Shown piece by piece: positions 52,968 to 63,859 of a stretch of DNA of 64,000 bases. Numbering within the stretch: the first letter of the stretch is position 1; every line of letters begins with the position of its first letter. The DNA is from Undaria pinnatifida (Eukaryota; Sar; Phaeophyceae; Laminariales; Alariaceae). The notes beneath the pieces were generated by a model. It was not told the origin of the DNA, did no database searches, and saw nothing but the letters and a program-made list of their open reading frames with translations. The position numbers and the translations under genes were made by a program. The stretch is taken from assembly GCA_012845835.1 (NCBI GenBank), contig JABAKD010000030.1:15517210-15581209 (forward strand), read 5' to 3'.

Positions 52968-53310
52968 GGGGGGCTACTCATTTGTTGGTTGCCTTAGTCA
53001 TTTGACCCTTGACGGTGCGTCCCTGTCGAGACGAAGCACCGTTTCTTCTCCCAACAGAGACACCTCCAACGTTTGGGCGCTCGTTACGCTTCGTCCATAT
53101 ACTACATAGAAACTGTCTGTTTGCTTATCCTATCCCCGGCCTGTTTCGCCGTCTGCGGCCACCTTTTATCTCCTATGACAGCGATCGTTTTCTCGCTACT
53201 CTACAGTCTACCGAACTCTTCCATGTCACACGACACGTCTAATTTCCTCATTCCCTCCTCTAACGCATCCCGTTCCTCCTTGGATATTTCTCATTCTCCA
53301 ATTGGGAGGC
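52968..53310 (-). mobile_element. LINE 3' fragment
   Basis: Minus strand ends CAACCAACAAATGAGTAGCC and matches the terminal 340 bp of the LINE at 29590-30835, including the KTIAV/R..WPQ region. Confidence 0.65.
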
Positions 53311-53407
53311 GGGGGGGGGGTTCTCGTGTATCACCGAATGAAGGGTAGCCTGGCGGCGCGTTTGGAGCCCCTTCGCTTTTGTGGCCGATTAATCGAGGAG
53401 TCCGGAT

Positions 53408-53480
53408 CCCCCCCCGTACCCGTACCCGTACCCGTCCCCGTCCCCGTCCCCGTCCCCGTCCCCGTCCCCGTCCGCGTCCC
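53408..53480. repeat. (CCCGTA)n(CCCCGT)n microsatellite
   Basis: Three CCCGTA units followed by eight CCCCGT-type units. Confidence 0.8.
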
Positions 53481-53644
53481 CCTCCTATCTTTTTTTACCC
53501 TCGTTTCTCGTGTTCCCTCCGTGGGCTTCCCTGTCTTGTCTGTGTTTCACCGCGCCCCTCTTTTGCAAAATAAATCATTACAACAAACTAACCCCCTTGT
53601 GTTTGATGTATACTAGTAATAGTATCATACGCTATTATGTGTGC

Positions 53645-53845
53645 ACAACCCGTCGACATGCATGTCGCACATTCGATGAATCCTACGTAAGTGATTGCGT
53701 ATCACGGGTGTACCTTTTTTTTTTTTCGTGTATCCCCCGGCGGATGGCGTAAAAAAAAAATAAAGCATAAGCTCACCACACTTCGACGTATTTTCATACA
53801 CGTCGTGTGTCAATTTAACTAAACTGTATTCGCAATCAAGCTGGT
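53645..53845 (+). repeat. Repeat family H, copy 2
   Basis: CCCCGGCGGATGGCGT, AAATAAAGCATAAGCTCACC and CGTATTTTCATACACGTCGT, as at 37255-37445. Confidence 0.55.
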
Positions 53846-53864
53846 TTTCTGGCGTATCCTTCAG

Positions 53865-53876
53865 TTCCCGTGGTAG
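53865..53876 (+). CDS. Candidate terminal coding segment of the ataxin-2 homologue (alternative A)
   Basis: A strong acceptor, TTCTGGCGTATCCTTCAG, is followed in phase 0 by three codons (FPW) and TAG. It would end the protein right after the RGG-rich exon. Phase and acceptor fit, but there is no homology support. Confidence 0.2.
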   Translation, partial: FPW

Positions 53877-54560
53877 CGACGGCGCGAGGTGTCCCTAACG
53901 GCGGTCCCCGTTACTACTCCAGCAGCGCAAGCTGCCGTTGTATACGGATGCGTGAGTGTGTCGACCCGGCCTGACCCATGAGGGTCAGGTGCGGTGGAGA
54001 TAGCCACCCGGAACGGCATCATTCCGGGTAGTGTGGGACTTGCGCAAGCTCACCCACTAACAATACCCCCGGCCATGAGAGAACAGCCTCCCGCCGGACT
54101 TGGTCCAGTTGTGGTCCACCCTACCCATTCGGGCGTTGGTCCTCGGTTTTACGGGGGGGTTTTGTACCAGGGCACTTGATTATTTCTGTTATCTTCCTCT
54201 TGAGTGCTAAAAAGATTAAGGCTTTTCACTCTCAGCGTTCTCACGTTGTTCTTTTTATTTCCACCTCGTCGCTGGAATAGGGTCGCACCCTGTCCTGTTT
54301 TTTTTTGTTGTTCTTGTACTTGCGTGTTTTACATATTCCTATTATTTGTAGCCATGAAGTAAACATTTCCGCTTTTTGACTATCATGCATCCCACCTCAA
54401 CTGTCAATTCCTCATCCTCCCGTACTGTTGTTCTGCTTCGTCCAGCTTTGTGCTTTGAATGGCTTCTACTCGCGACTTTTTGTACGAGTTTCACCATGTC
54501 CTGACGATTTCAAGTGGGCTACAAACCACTCTATCTCGTTAATATTGGAGTAAATAATTC
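53877..54560. other. No gene recognised
   Basis: A moderately GC-balanced stretch with a 61-codon frame at 53994-54179 (ends PRFYGGVLYQGT) that I cannot assign. It could be 3' UTR or part of an unknown exon. Confidence 0.3.
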
Positions 54561-54649
54561 CCTAAATTTCTTCTTCTCTTTCATATTTTCGGCCAACTTT
54601 TTTTTATGTCATGGCTCATGTCGCTCGAACAACGATTTGCTACGCTCAG

Positions 54650-54735
54650 CGACCTTTTGGACAAGCCGTGGTCCCAATCCTCCCCCCCCTCTCCCGCCGC
54701 CGCCACCGCCCCCGGTATTCGTCTTGTTTTTTTTT
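54650..54735 (-). mobile_element. SINE family A tail fragment
   Basis: TGGACAAGCCGTGGTCCC followed by a C-rich tract and GTATTCGTCTTG-like sequence. Confidence 0.35.
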
Positions 54736-54889
54736 TCGCCTAGATTGTTCTTTCTTCATTCGGCGCTTCCACTGCTGGTGGCTTTTTATCGACCATGCCT
54801 TATCACTGCCTCGTCTTGTCTTACTGTTTTCAATACTTGGACATCAATGGTTTCACCTCGTCCTATTATTCTGAATAGTTGGACGTTTC

Positions 54890-55025
54890 AGTGGGTACCC
54901 CGATTTAAGAGCACCCCGTGGCAGCCAAACATGCCCTCTTAACGCCTTTTCAACAGGAAACCCGTCTTTGGATAATTACCTGGAGTTAGTATAGGGAGAG
55001 TTTTTGGGCTCTATATTGGTTGCAG
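54890..55025 (+). repeat. Single copy of the 85-bp TTAA element with flank
   Basis: CCCCGATTTAAGAGCACCCC, then CTTAACGCCTTTTCAACAGG to GGCTCTATATTGGTT. The flank plus element pairing is also seen at 470-695. Confidence 0.55.
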
Positions 55026-55344
55026 TAGTAACTACAAAGCGCTCTTAACTTTAGTGAACAATATATAGCCTTGAGTGTGGCGGGACATGCCGGGTTGGCC
55101 GCTCTTAGCTCCAGGAGCATCTTAGCTCGAGGTAGCTAACCACTGTAATATTTTCCACCTCATCCTGTCAAGCGTATTGGCGCCACCCCATGTTTTATTT
55201 GTTACGATTCTAACGTATCCTATTAATATTATTGTTATACCTGGTGGTAGTTAATAGATGCACACCTTGGCCTACCGACCGCCCTGTCCAACCTCATACG
55301 AGGATAAGATTTTTCGGCGCTGCCAAGCTTACGTCAACAACTGC

Positions 55345-55420
55345 AATAATATGCTTACTACTACTGCTACTACTACCTCTACTACCTCTACTACTACTAC
55401 TACTACTACTCCAATCCGTT
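55345..55420. repeat. (TAC)n microsatellite
   Basis: ACTACTACTGC and CTACTACTACTACTAC runs. Confidence 0.7.
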
Positions 55421-55799
55421 TTATACGTTCAGACACACCATGATGCAAGCTGGAAATCCTATTAATAAGCTCCTCCCCCCCCCCTCTACTCTCCTCTGCG
55501 CGCTTTGCGACGCCTTGCAACGCTTTTGGCTTATTTTCTGTTCGTCTCAGGGCGGAGGGTCTGGGTGAAGGGGCGGCTTGGCTTGGCGCCAACTCCTCCC
55601 ACCCTCCCGTGCAACGCGATAATTGAAACTTTCCAAGGAAGGAATCGCGGGCCCGGACTATCGGGATGGCCGGGTTTTGGAAGGGGGGAGGGGGAGGCGG
55701 TGCGAGGGCGGGACAGGGGGAGGGGGGGGGGGTGTTGCAGGGGGGTGAGATTTGTTGGTATTTAGCAATCCAAACCTGCCACGGAAAGGTTTTCCGTCC

Positions 55800-55850
55800 C
55801 CGTTCGTGTGTTCGTTCGTTCGTTCGTTCGTTCGTTTGATCGTTCGTCGT
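55800..55850. repeat. (GTTC)n and T-rich tract
   Basis: Eight or so GTTC units, then a T-rich stretch to about 55915. Confidence 0.7.
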
Positions 55851-55975
55851 TTTATTTTTTTTTTCTTGACTCTTGTCTTTTCTTATTCTTGATTTGACTT
55901 TTTCTTTTTTTTCGTGTGTATTAGTGTGGGGTAGAGCTGTCTGTTTCGGGCAGCCAGTAAGCAAGCCGGGTGGTC

Positions 55976-56022
55976 TCGCTGCTGCTGCTGCTGCAGCTGC
56001 TGCTGCTGCTGCTGCTGCTGCC
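55976..56022. repeat. (CTG)n microsatellite
   Basis: GCTGCTGCTGCTGCTGCAGC and a further (GCT)7. The frames it opens are simple Ala/Leu runs. Confidence 0.75.
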
Positions 56023-56534
56023 GTTTTCTCCCAGTTGTTTTTGCGTAGGGAAGTGGGGGCTGGGAAGGGGGGAGGGGGGGGGGGGCGGGTCGCGCATGCT
56101 TGAGCTGCACGGGCTTATCCCTCCCCCTTTTGTGTCTCTTGACCTAGTGATGGTGGTGGGAAGGTCCCGCCCGGGATAGTGGTTTCTCGAAGGATGCCGC
56201 CGTCGTCGTCATGTCGTCGCAATTTTGATTTTTTTTTTTCGGCCGAGTTAAATCTTCGGTATGTCGCTCGGGGAAGCCAGCGAAGTCAGCACAGTCCCCT
56301 ATCATGTCATAGCCATGGACGCGGCGTGACTGGTGCTGTGGTTGACCTGTGTGATGAGGGGTTGTATGTCCCTTGCCCTGCTGCTGCTATTAAATGCACT
56401 GCTGTTGTTTTGTTTTTGACGATAGCCGAGCAAAATCTGTCCCGTTGTTCTTTCCGTCCATGCTCCTCCTTTCCCCCCCTTTCCCTCTCTCTTTCTCTGT
56501 CTACCTCGTCATTTCTCGCTGCTTCTCCTTCTTT

Positions 56535-56870
56535 CTCTCCCCCCCCCCCCCCCTCCCTCCCTCCTCCCCTCCCTCCCTCCCTCCCTCCCTCCCTCCCTCC
56601 CTCCCTCCCTCCCTCCCTCCCTCCCTCCCTCCCTCCCTACCTTCCTACCTACCTACCTACCCACCTACCTACCTACCTACCTACCTACCTACCTACCTAC
56701 CTACCTACCTACTTGCCTACCTACCTACCTACCTACCTAACTACCTACCTAACTACCTAACTACATACCTACATACCTATCTATTATCTATCTGTATCTA
56801 TTATCTATCTATCCCCGTCCCTCCCTCCCTATCCCCCTCCTTCCCTCCCTCCCTCCCTGCCTGCCTCTGC
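56535..56870. repeat. Tetranucleotide array (CCCT)n then (ACCT)n
   Basis: About 95 bp of pure TCCC repeat changes into about 130 bp of CTAC repeat, then CTAT and TCCC again. Long Pro/Ser and Tyr/Leu/Pro frames across it are artefacts of a stop-free unit. Confidence 0.9.
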
Positions 56871-56923
56871 CCCTTGCCTTTGGGGTCCTTTGGGGGCTTC
56901 ACCGTTGCTTCATAATTATCCAG

Positions 56924-57142
56924 GATGTCCCGCTGTCAGGCAAACTCGCTGGCATGTTGTGTCCAAAACTAGTATTGCATCACGCTGCTACGCACTCTCG
57001 ATGGCAGCCTGCCGCGAAGGCAGTCCCGCCGCTGTCCCTCGGCTCTTGGGCCGCAGACCCTGGTGACCGTAGGGGGCCCGAAGACTCCCACCCCGGTGAC
57101 CGCTTGATTTGCTCTGCTTCCCGCGGCGGCCTACAATTGTAA
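56924..57142 (+). CDS. Candidate terminal exon (alternative B) or separate small exon
   Basis: Acceptor TTGCTTCATAATTATCCAG is followed by 72 open codons and TAA, beginning DVPLSGKLAGMLCPKLVLHH. Phase 0 fits ataxin-2 exon 10. There is no recognisable domain, so it may equally be chance. Confidence 0.2.
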   Translation, partial: DVPLSGKLAGMLCPKLVLHHAATHSRWQPAAKAVPPLSLGSWAADPGDRRGPEDSHPGDRLICSASRGGLQL

Positions 57143-57149
57143 GGGGTCG

Positions 57150-58535
57150 TTTCCAACCTCGTGCCCGATTAGGTCTATTCATGCGTGTCAACCCAACGAC
57201 CGGATCTCTTGAACAGAACAACTGAAAAGATTTTGGGACGCATATACACCCCAAATGGCAGCAAAGTAATTTGTTGGGTTGGGTTGGGTTGGGTCGTGAC
57301 TTTCCCGGTTCCCACCAGCACGCACAGTAGTTGGCAGTTTGCAAGTGCCGGCCAGCGCAAATTCCTAGCGAGAGCTACAATATACGTGGTATTATGCATG
57401 CGACTGTGGTGTACCATAGACTATATATGGTGTATCATATGGTGTGTGGCAGTCACGACCGGCCCTCTGAAAAGAACGAACCACACTTACAGTTAAAAGT
57501 ACTGCCGGCTTTCTTGCAAGGAAGAGCTACTAATAATACAGGCCCTCACGAGAAACTCAAGCCTAAGAAATCCGGGGAGATTCCGCAGTTTACGGGTGTT
57601 TCGTGGCGGAAGGTCCAACGGTGTCCGTCGTCTGTCCGATTACTAACGATTACTATTACGTAATGAGTAGAATAAACATTGCAAAGCCTTTGATCGAAGG
57701 GAAGGAAGACAGGTGTACGTGAGCTACAAGCAAGCATTCACCACCGCCACAATCGTTTCAGGATGTTCATATCAAGTTTATTAGTAGCAAGAAAAAAGAC
57801 CGGATTATCGCCCTGTGTTATTATTGATAGCCGCGTGCTAGGGTAGAGGTAGGACGCTTGGGCTGAAACGTTTTCCGAGTGGGGAGGCTTTTCAACTCGT
57901 GAGGTTCTCCTATCCTAGTCCAACTCCAAGTGTGTTGTCCCCATGTCGGGAATGCGGTTCCAAAACGGTGCTAAAACGGTCATTACCCAAAAATCATTGG
58001 AATTTCAGCCTTATTTTGCGGTATGCCTCGTCCTGTACCGGGGCCATGGGACTGGTCCTCGGGTTGCACTCAGTACTTCAGACACGTGCTACGACGGAGG
58101 GGGGACTTTTCGTCCGAAATGTTTTCTGAAAGACGGGGCTCCTTGACCCAAAATCGTCGGAAAATACGCCCCCTTAATTTTTGAATGATTCTCGAGGCGT
58201 ACCTCGGCCGTCGTCGGATTATTCATCCGGTACCAGTCTCAACTTTTTCTCCAAATCAGTTTGTGGGGCCCCGAGGCTCCGAAGTTGTGGAACTTGAGAA
58301 AAAAAATGTTGCCCCCTCTATCGTAGTGCTCACGCGTCTTGACGTTCACGTACCTCGAGTACTTCATTTTTCTCCTTGACCAAGGCTACAGCATTGCAGT
58401 GTCATACTCGATCATACTCGATCATACTCGACCATACTCAATTATACCCCTTTTCTTCACAACCGAGTTTGAGCTATCATATTATATGATATCACAGCAT
58501 ATCGTACCATATCATATCACATCACATCATACATA
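57150..58535. other. No gene recognised
   Basis: Contains GGGTTGGGTTGGGTTGGGTC at about 57276, an inverted relative of the TTAA mini-element (57915-57975) and a dispersed repeat segment (58060-58350) shared with 8.7-9.0 and 49.5-49.8 kb. Confidence 0.4.
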
Positions 58536-58539
58536 CTAC

Positions 58540-59085
58540 ATCATACTTTTTTCTCTTCTTCTTTTTTCCTTGCCTTGCTTCCTCTTTTTGTCTTGTCTTT
58601 TCTTACTTTTCTTGTCTTTTTCTTCTATTTTCTTGCCTTTTTCGTTTGTTTCGTTTCCTTCTCTCTTCTTTCCTTTCCTTTAATTCATCTGTTCGTCTTT
58701 TCTTTGTTTCTTTTCTCCAATTGACTTACGTCTGTCTTGCGTATGCGTAGTGATAGATACTACGTGTAATATAAAATAGTCTATACGTGGTAGTCTTCCT
58801 TGGGTGGCAATCGGAATAGTTGGTTTCTCCAGGCGTGAGTAATGAGACGTATGCACCGGCATGGACCTGGCATATCGTAGACTGACTCCCGATTTCACTT
58901 TTATATGTTTCCGGCGGAGGCATGAATTGCGTCAGCTGTGGTATATGCGTGTACCACCTTGGGTTGTGTGTGTTTTCCCCTGGGGTATTCCTCAGCTCCA
59001 GAGTGACTGGAGCCTGTCCTGTGACCACGGACTTGATTATGCGAGTGAATGTGAAAACAGCAACAACAACAGCAACAACAACTAT
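58540..59085 (+). mobile_element. Retroelement family F
   Basis: Pyrimidine-rich 5' tract (58540-58720), body (TTGACTTACGTCTGTCTTGC, GACTGACTCCCGATTTCAC, CAGAGTGACTGGAGCCTG) and a short tail AACAGCAACAACAACAGC. The tail is the shortest and least expanded of the four copies. Confidence 0.75.
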
Positions 59086-59089
59086 CATA

Positions 59090-61215
59090 CTCGCACGAGT
59101 GACTCTGCACACTCACTTTTTGACTAAAAACGGCTCGATCTTTTTTGCGTAGCTTTTAGCTTGCTGTTCAATTGCGGGTTTATTAATATTGAAAAATGAC
59201 AGCAGCAAGAAAGCTTAAGACCCCTAAACGAACAGACGGGGGTCGCTCGCGCGCGTGACCCCGAGCCACGGCCAAAAAACCCCAAAAAATTACACCCTAG
59301 CCTTGGTCCCAAATCAAGTTCTGCGAGCAAGGGATCCGCAGAATTCTGAAACACATTGATGCACCTTAGAGCTCTACACGTCGCATAGGCGTCTAAAGAA
59401 AACACAGCAGCGCGCAGTATCAGCAACAACTAGGGGGGAGTGCGCATTGAACGGGCAGCGTTGCACGGGGGGCGAGTGAGGGCACTAACAGCAGCATGGG
59501 CATGCGCAAGGCATGCCAGATGAGGCTCCTGGGCTTCAGAATTTCTGCTTGGAACAAGGGTGCGGGTCGCGGGATGGAGGTGCGCATATGAAGAAAACCC
59601 GTCGCCGTGCACCGCGTAGAGACCAACTGCGTCGTAACGTCCCAAGTTCATCGAAAAAAAGGCTTAAGGCGTCGGTTTGGACTTTAACTCACGTCACCAA
59701 TAATACGGAAAATGTTTTTTTTTTTCTTCTGGTTTCTCAGAATAGTTCTTGGCGAGGAAAGCGCCCGGGACATCAACGCCCGTGTGGAGCCTGTGAGAAC
59801 AATCGATGGACCCGGGCGCTTTTCTTTTGTTGATGTTATAAATAGCACTGCCCCTCACCATGCTGAGTAATACCCAGTGCATGGGGCCTTGGCTGATTGA
59901 CGAGATGACGCGTCGCATCCTCTCTTAGGTTGGCAGCGCTGTCCTGCAAAACAGAATTACCGTAGGCCACGGTCCTTCCCGAAGGTAGATCCTAACGAAC
60001 AAAAATATATCACGAACTGTGACAAACGAACGGGTGAGCTTTCGCGGAGCTTAATATTTGTCAAGACAATAGCTATAGACTAGTGTACCAATAATAGTTG
60101 GTGGCACGTTCGCGACAAGAAATAATGTACCAGAGGGTGGAATTTTGTTGTTTTTGGGGGGCTTCAGAGGAAAAAATAACGATTACAGCATCGGCCACTG
60201 CTGGTTGGGGCATGATAAAGTTGGTGTACGAACTACAGCAATAAACCGGGTCGCACGGGACAGGGGCGGCATGATCCTACTCATCCTGCTGCGCGCTCAC
60301 CATACTTGTAGACGCTTGGAAATATCGCGAACCTTGTTTTTGTCGCTATACTATAATCAAGTCCCAAAAGGGTCAACGTGGCATAACGCCAATATACAAA
60401 TGCCATGATTGTTCGCATGGGTTTGGAATGATCATTAGCTTGACAACGCTCAAGAAAGGAACCGGAACGTCGAGCGTCAACGTGCTTCCTTACCATACAT
60501 TTATGGGTGTCACGACTCCGGTTTCACATCCATCCGTCACCTGAGCCAACAACACAGCCCGAACACTGAGGTAGAAATCACATATATTTTTCCTGGCCCA
60601 TAGGCCCAAACGCACTCGCCATGGCATGTGTTCGAAAAAAGGCTGCTTGCTTAACTTGCAGCGCAGTGCGCGCGAAGCAAACACCCCGGGGCACGAGAGG
60701 GGAAGAAGGCATCGTCGATTCGCGCCGCCCCCTTTCTCGCCATTCTATTCCGCTGATAGGCCGACTCAATGCGCCCAACTCTCCTCTCTTCCACCACTAA
60801 CCACAAAAAACGCCTATACCTTGTTTTTAGTGAAAACACGCCAAAACAATAACGCACGCGCAACTAAACACAAGCACGCACGCGCCCCGCGCCGCGCTAA
60901 GCTTAAACAATAAGGTAATAACCCCACCCTCCAGAATCTGTATCCCAACAAGGAAAAAGCCTGCACTGGGTTTTTCCAATATCCCCCACTCGCCCACCCA
61001 CCCCTCCGCAAAAATAAAACGAAGCACGAAACAAAACTCAACGGCAGCTACCTTGTACAGCTAGCTGCCTCGTACAGCAAGGAAGCAAGGAAGCAGCAGG
61101 GCAACCAAACAAAGGAACAGAACAATAATAAAGCGACGAACTTCCGGATGGCGCTGGGTTGGGTCGTCAACATGACCCAACCCCCTCCATCCATTCATCC
61201 ATCCACACGATTCTC
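59090..61215. other. No gene recognised (downstream of the SDR gene)
   Basis: Two kilobases downstream of the SDR stop codon on the minus strand, presumably holding its 3' UTR near 61.0-61.2 kb. Frames at 59.5, 60.1 and 60.7 kb show no family resemblance and no paired splice signals. Confidence 0.45.
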
Positions 61216-61541
61216 TCAAGAGCCAAACTTTCCAACCAAGCCTTCGCTCGCTGCCCACATCCTTCCCGCCGCTTCCGAGTCCCTCGCCAGCGCTGAAGGA
61301 AGCTCGGATATCTTAGGGCCCACGTAGTACTGCCCCCCCGCCCCGCGCCCTAACCCTAGCGCGGGGTCGGCCGCGCAGGCAATCTGCGTCTGCGCTCCCT
61401 CGGTTGGAGTTCGCGTGACAAGGATGGCGGCTGCTAGAAGGGGGTACACCAGGGGGTTGGCCGGTTGGGAGGGGTCGAAAAGGTAGCGGCCGAGCTCGGT
61501 GCGGCATGCGCCCGGGTGCAGTGCCGTGCATGTAACGGAAG
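61216..61541 (-). CDS. SDR exon 5 (C-terminal)
   Basis: Acceptor CAAAACAG|CT. Encodes VTCTALHPGACRTELGRY, GAQTQIACAADP and GGQYYVGPKISELP, ending at TGA 61218-61216. Confidence 0.95.
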
Positions 61542-63859
61542 CTGTTTTGATAAAGGTGTGGGACGGGGGAGGGCGGGAGGGGACAGCGAGAAATTGAAAA
61601 TTAGATATAAACACGTACGAGTAGCACTATTAATATCAACCTGTACCTGTCATTACTGTGACCGTACCTAGTGCCCGCCCCCCACTCCCCCCCAACCCCC
61701 CCCCGGGCATGAGTCCGGCTATTTAGCATTTGTAGCTATCCCAGTAGTAATAGTAGCAGTTTCGGTAGCAGCAGCAGTAGCAGAAGAAGCAAAAGCAATA
61801 GCAGTAGGAGCTGGAGAACCACTTACCTAAAAAAAAAAAAAAGGCGCCTTTCGCTACACTTACCGCCTTTGCTGTCCAGCCTCTTCTGGAGCTCCTTCGC
61901 GAAGAAAATATTGCTGAGCTTGCTCAAGCCGTACGCCTTCCACGGCTGGTACGCTCCTTCTCGCTCGGCGTTGAGGTCATCCCACTCCACTGTGGACGCA
62001 AACTGATGGGCCGAACTGGAAACCGACACGACCCGAGCGTCGGCGCTCTTGAGCAAACTCGGCATCAACCGGCTAGTTAAGCGGAAGTGTCCTAACAGGA
62101 AGACACAGAGGCCGAGGCAGGAACGGGGTGGCAAGCGGGGGTCTTGACTAAATCTCTAGCACTGCACCCCTGTCTGGGCGAAAAATCACTTGGAATTAGA
62201 GTAAGATCAGGTTTGCAGTAGAATAAGCGTTATCGGGGGTGCTGGCGCGGCGGCGTTGGTGGTGTGATATTTTCGAAGTCTGCATGGATTAATCTAAGCC
62301 GTAGTAAATCGTTCGAGGTTTCAAGGAGGCCAGCGTTTCGGGGTCGGGCGCCACACGCCGACAGCCCCCCACCTCCCCCCACCACCAGCCCCGGCCGTGC
62401 GTCATCGCCCAGAAATAGATAAACAGCACCGCGAACGCCTGTGTGGCTGAGGAAGAGGGGGCGGGGGGGAAGAGAAAGTAGGCATATGTCGAAGGGGGGC
62501 GGGAGGGTGGCAAAAGGCGTGAAAGCAATTTCGTGTTGCCCCCTATGTTGCGCCCGAATACTAGTATATCACGATACCTACCTCGCGGCACGATGCACCC
62601 ATCAAACGAAAGAAAAACCGGCGGGGGCAAAAACCGTTCCCGCAAAAAACGGAGGGGAGGCCAAGCCGACGATCGATCAAGCTAAAGACCCCCCGGGCCG
62701 GGTGGCCAGGCTCGTGTTTTGCTATTCTCCGTTGCTCCGTTTTTCGTTTTGCTAGGCACCTACCCCGAGCCACACAACTCTAGTTCACCAGCTGCTGGGT
62801 GTGAACTCTCGTGCGCCGCATGGACTATGATATTCCGTTCTAAGCCTGGTTACGTCTCGATGCAATAGCTTTAGGAAACCAGGACCTGGCCGGGTTGGGC
62901 CGGACTGCTCACCCAAGTGGTTGGTCCCAAACTGCATCTCGAAGCCGTCCTTGGTCGCCTGTCGCTCCGGGATGGCCATCACCCCCGCGTTGTTCACCAA
63001 TATGTCCAGCGCGTCGGCCGAGTCAGAGTAACGCTTCGCAAAGGAGTCCACGCTGGTGAGCGACGCAAGGTCCAACGGCATCGCCGCTACCTGGCGTCGA
63101 TCAAGAAATAAATCATACGGGTGCTTGTTAGAACGTTTTCCTCTCCCAACCACCACCACCGTCACCCCCAACATCACCAATACTAGCACCAACACCACCA
63201 ACACCAACGCCGTCACCGCCGCCACCATAACTACCACCAACAACCAACAACACAATCACCAACATCACCAACACTATCGCCCACACCACCATCGTCACCA
63301 TCGCCAACACCACCATCGTCACCATCGCCAACACCACCACCACCATCCTGATCCGCTACCAGTCGACCGAGAAGCACGGTCTCAAAGTCTCAAACGCCGG
63401 CTCAAGTACACTGTTAAATCACACCTGCATTATTGAGGACAAGCACTGAAAGTTGAGGCATACCAGCATCGTTCTGCAGTAAATAGGAAAATGGCTAAGT
63501 AACCCTTCTCCTTGGTGCCTGCAAGGTCGATCCCTCCCCGCCCCCCTAACCTTCCCCCCGCCCCCCACCCTCCCCTCCCTTGACCCTCGCGGCAGCAACA
63601 AACCTTGGCACCGGGCGCCTTCGCTTTGATTTCTTCCGCCGCCGCAAACGCCTTCTCAGGGTTTCTACATGCGATCGTCACGTCGGCTCCAAGCTGTGCG
63701 AGCTTCACGGCGGTTTCCTTCCCCAGCCCGGTGTTCCCGCCAGTGATGATCGCTTTCTGAAAGAACGAAAAGACGAAACCACAGGATTAGATTACCCCAG
63801 TAGACTGGTCTATATGCGAAGTATAAATCAACAGTACCAGGTACTCTGAGCTGGGACAT
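61216..63859 (-). CDS. Short-chain dehydrogenase/reductase, RDH/WWOX-like, five exons
   Basis: Exons, minus strand: 63859-63845, 63756-63604, 63090-62913, 62091-61864, 61541-61216. They join in phase to 300 codons including TGA (299 residues), the usual length for this group. Visible motifs: cofactor-binding TGGNTGLG at residues 10-17, NNAG at 89-92, NHLGHF at 114-118, catalytic Ser in VVSVSSSAH (about 140-141), Tyr169-x3-Lys173 in YGLSK, and LHPGACRTELGRY in the last exon. These identify a classical SDR that oxidises or reduces a carbonyl or alcohol with NAD(P)(H); closest in pattern to retinol dehydrogenase 11-14/WWOX and plant TIC32-like proteins. Substrate unknown. The start is the ATG in exon 1 (MSQLR). 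The frame upstream is open to a stop near 63994, but no other ATG is visible, so a longer N terminus in another exon remains possible. Confidence 0.92.
61735..61815. repeat. AGTAGC/AGCAGT trinucleotide tract
   Basis: Short compound microsatellite in SDR intron 4. Confidence 0.5.
61864..62091 (-). CDS. SDR exon 4 (catalytic)
   Basis: Acceptor TTCCTGTTAG|GA. Encodes HFRLTSRLMPSLLKS, VVSVSSSAHQFAS and AYGLSKLSNIFFAKEL. Donor GGCG|GTAAGT, phase 1. Confidence 0.95.
62150..62225 (+). repeat. Mini-element relative
   Basis: AGCACTGCACCCCTGTCTGG followed by ATCACTTGGAATTAGAGT, similar to the middle of the TTAA mini-elements. Lies in SDR intron 3. Confidence 0.4.
62913..63090 (-). CDS. SDR exon 3 (NNAG motif)
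   Basis: Acceptor GACGCCAG|GTA. Encodes MPLDLASLTSVDSFA and LDILVNNAGVMAIPERQ. Donor TTGG|GTGAGC, phase 1. Confidence 0.95.
63145..63350. repeat. (CACCAA)n/(CACCAT)n microsatellite
   Basis: Imperfect CACCA-based repeat filling part of SDR intron 2. Thr/His/Asn and Val frames across it are not genes. Confidence 0.85.
63604..63756 (-). CDS. SDR exon 2 (cofactor-binding)
   Basis: Acceptor CGTTCTTTCAG, 51 codons with AIITGGNTGLGKETAVKLA and VTIACRNPEKA, donor GCCAAG|GTTTGT. Confidence 0.95.
63845..63859 (-). CDS. SDR exon 1 (MSQLR)
   Basis: Five codons ahead of the donor AGA|GTACCT. The donor overlaps a TACCTGGTA motif. The open frame upstream could make the exon longer. Confidence 0.6.

Noticed and set aside
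56179-56915. Pro/Ser and Tyr/Leu/Pro-rich frames of up to 193 codons
   Set aside because: They arise from the stop-free tetranucleotide units CCCT and ACCT.
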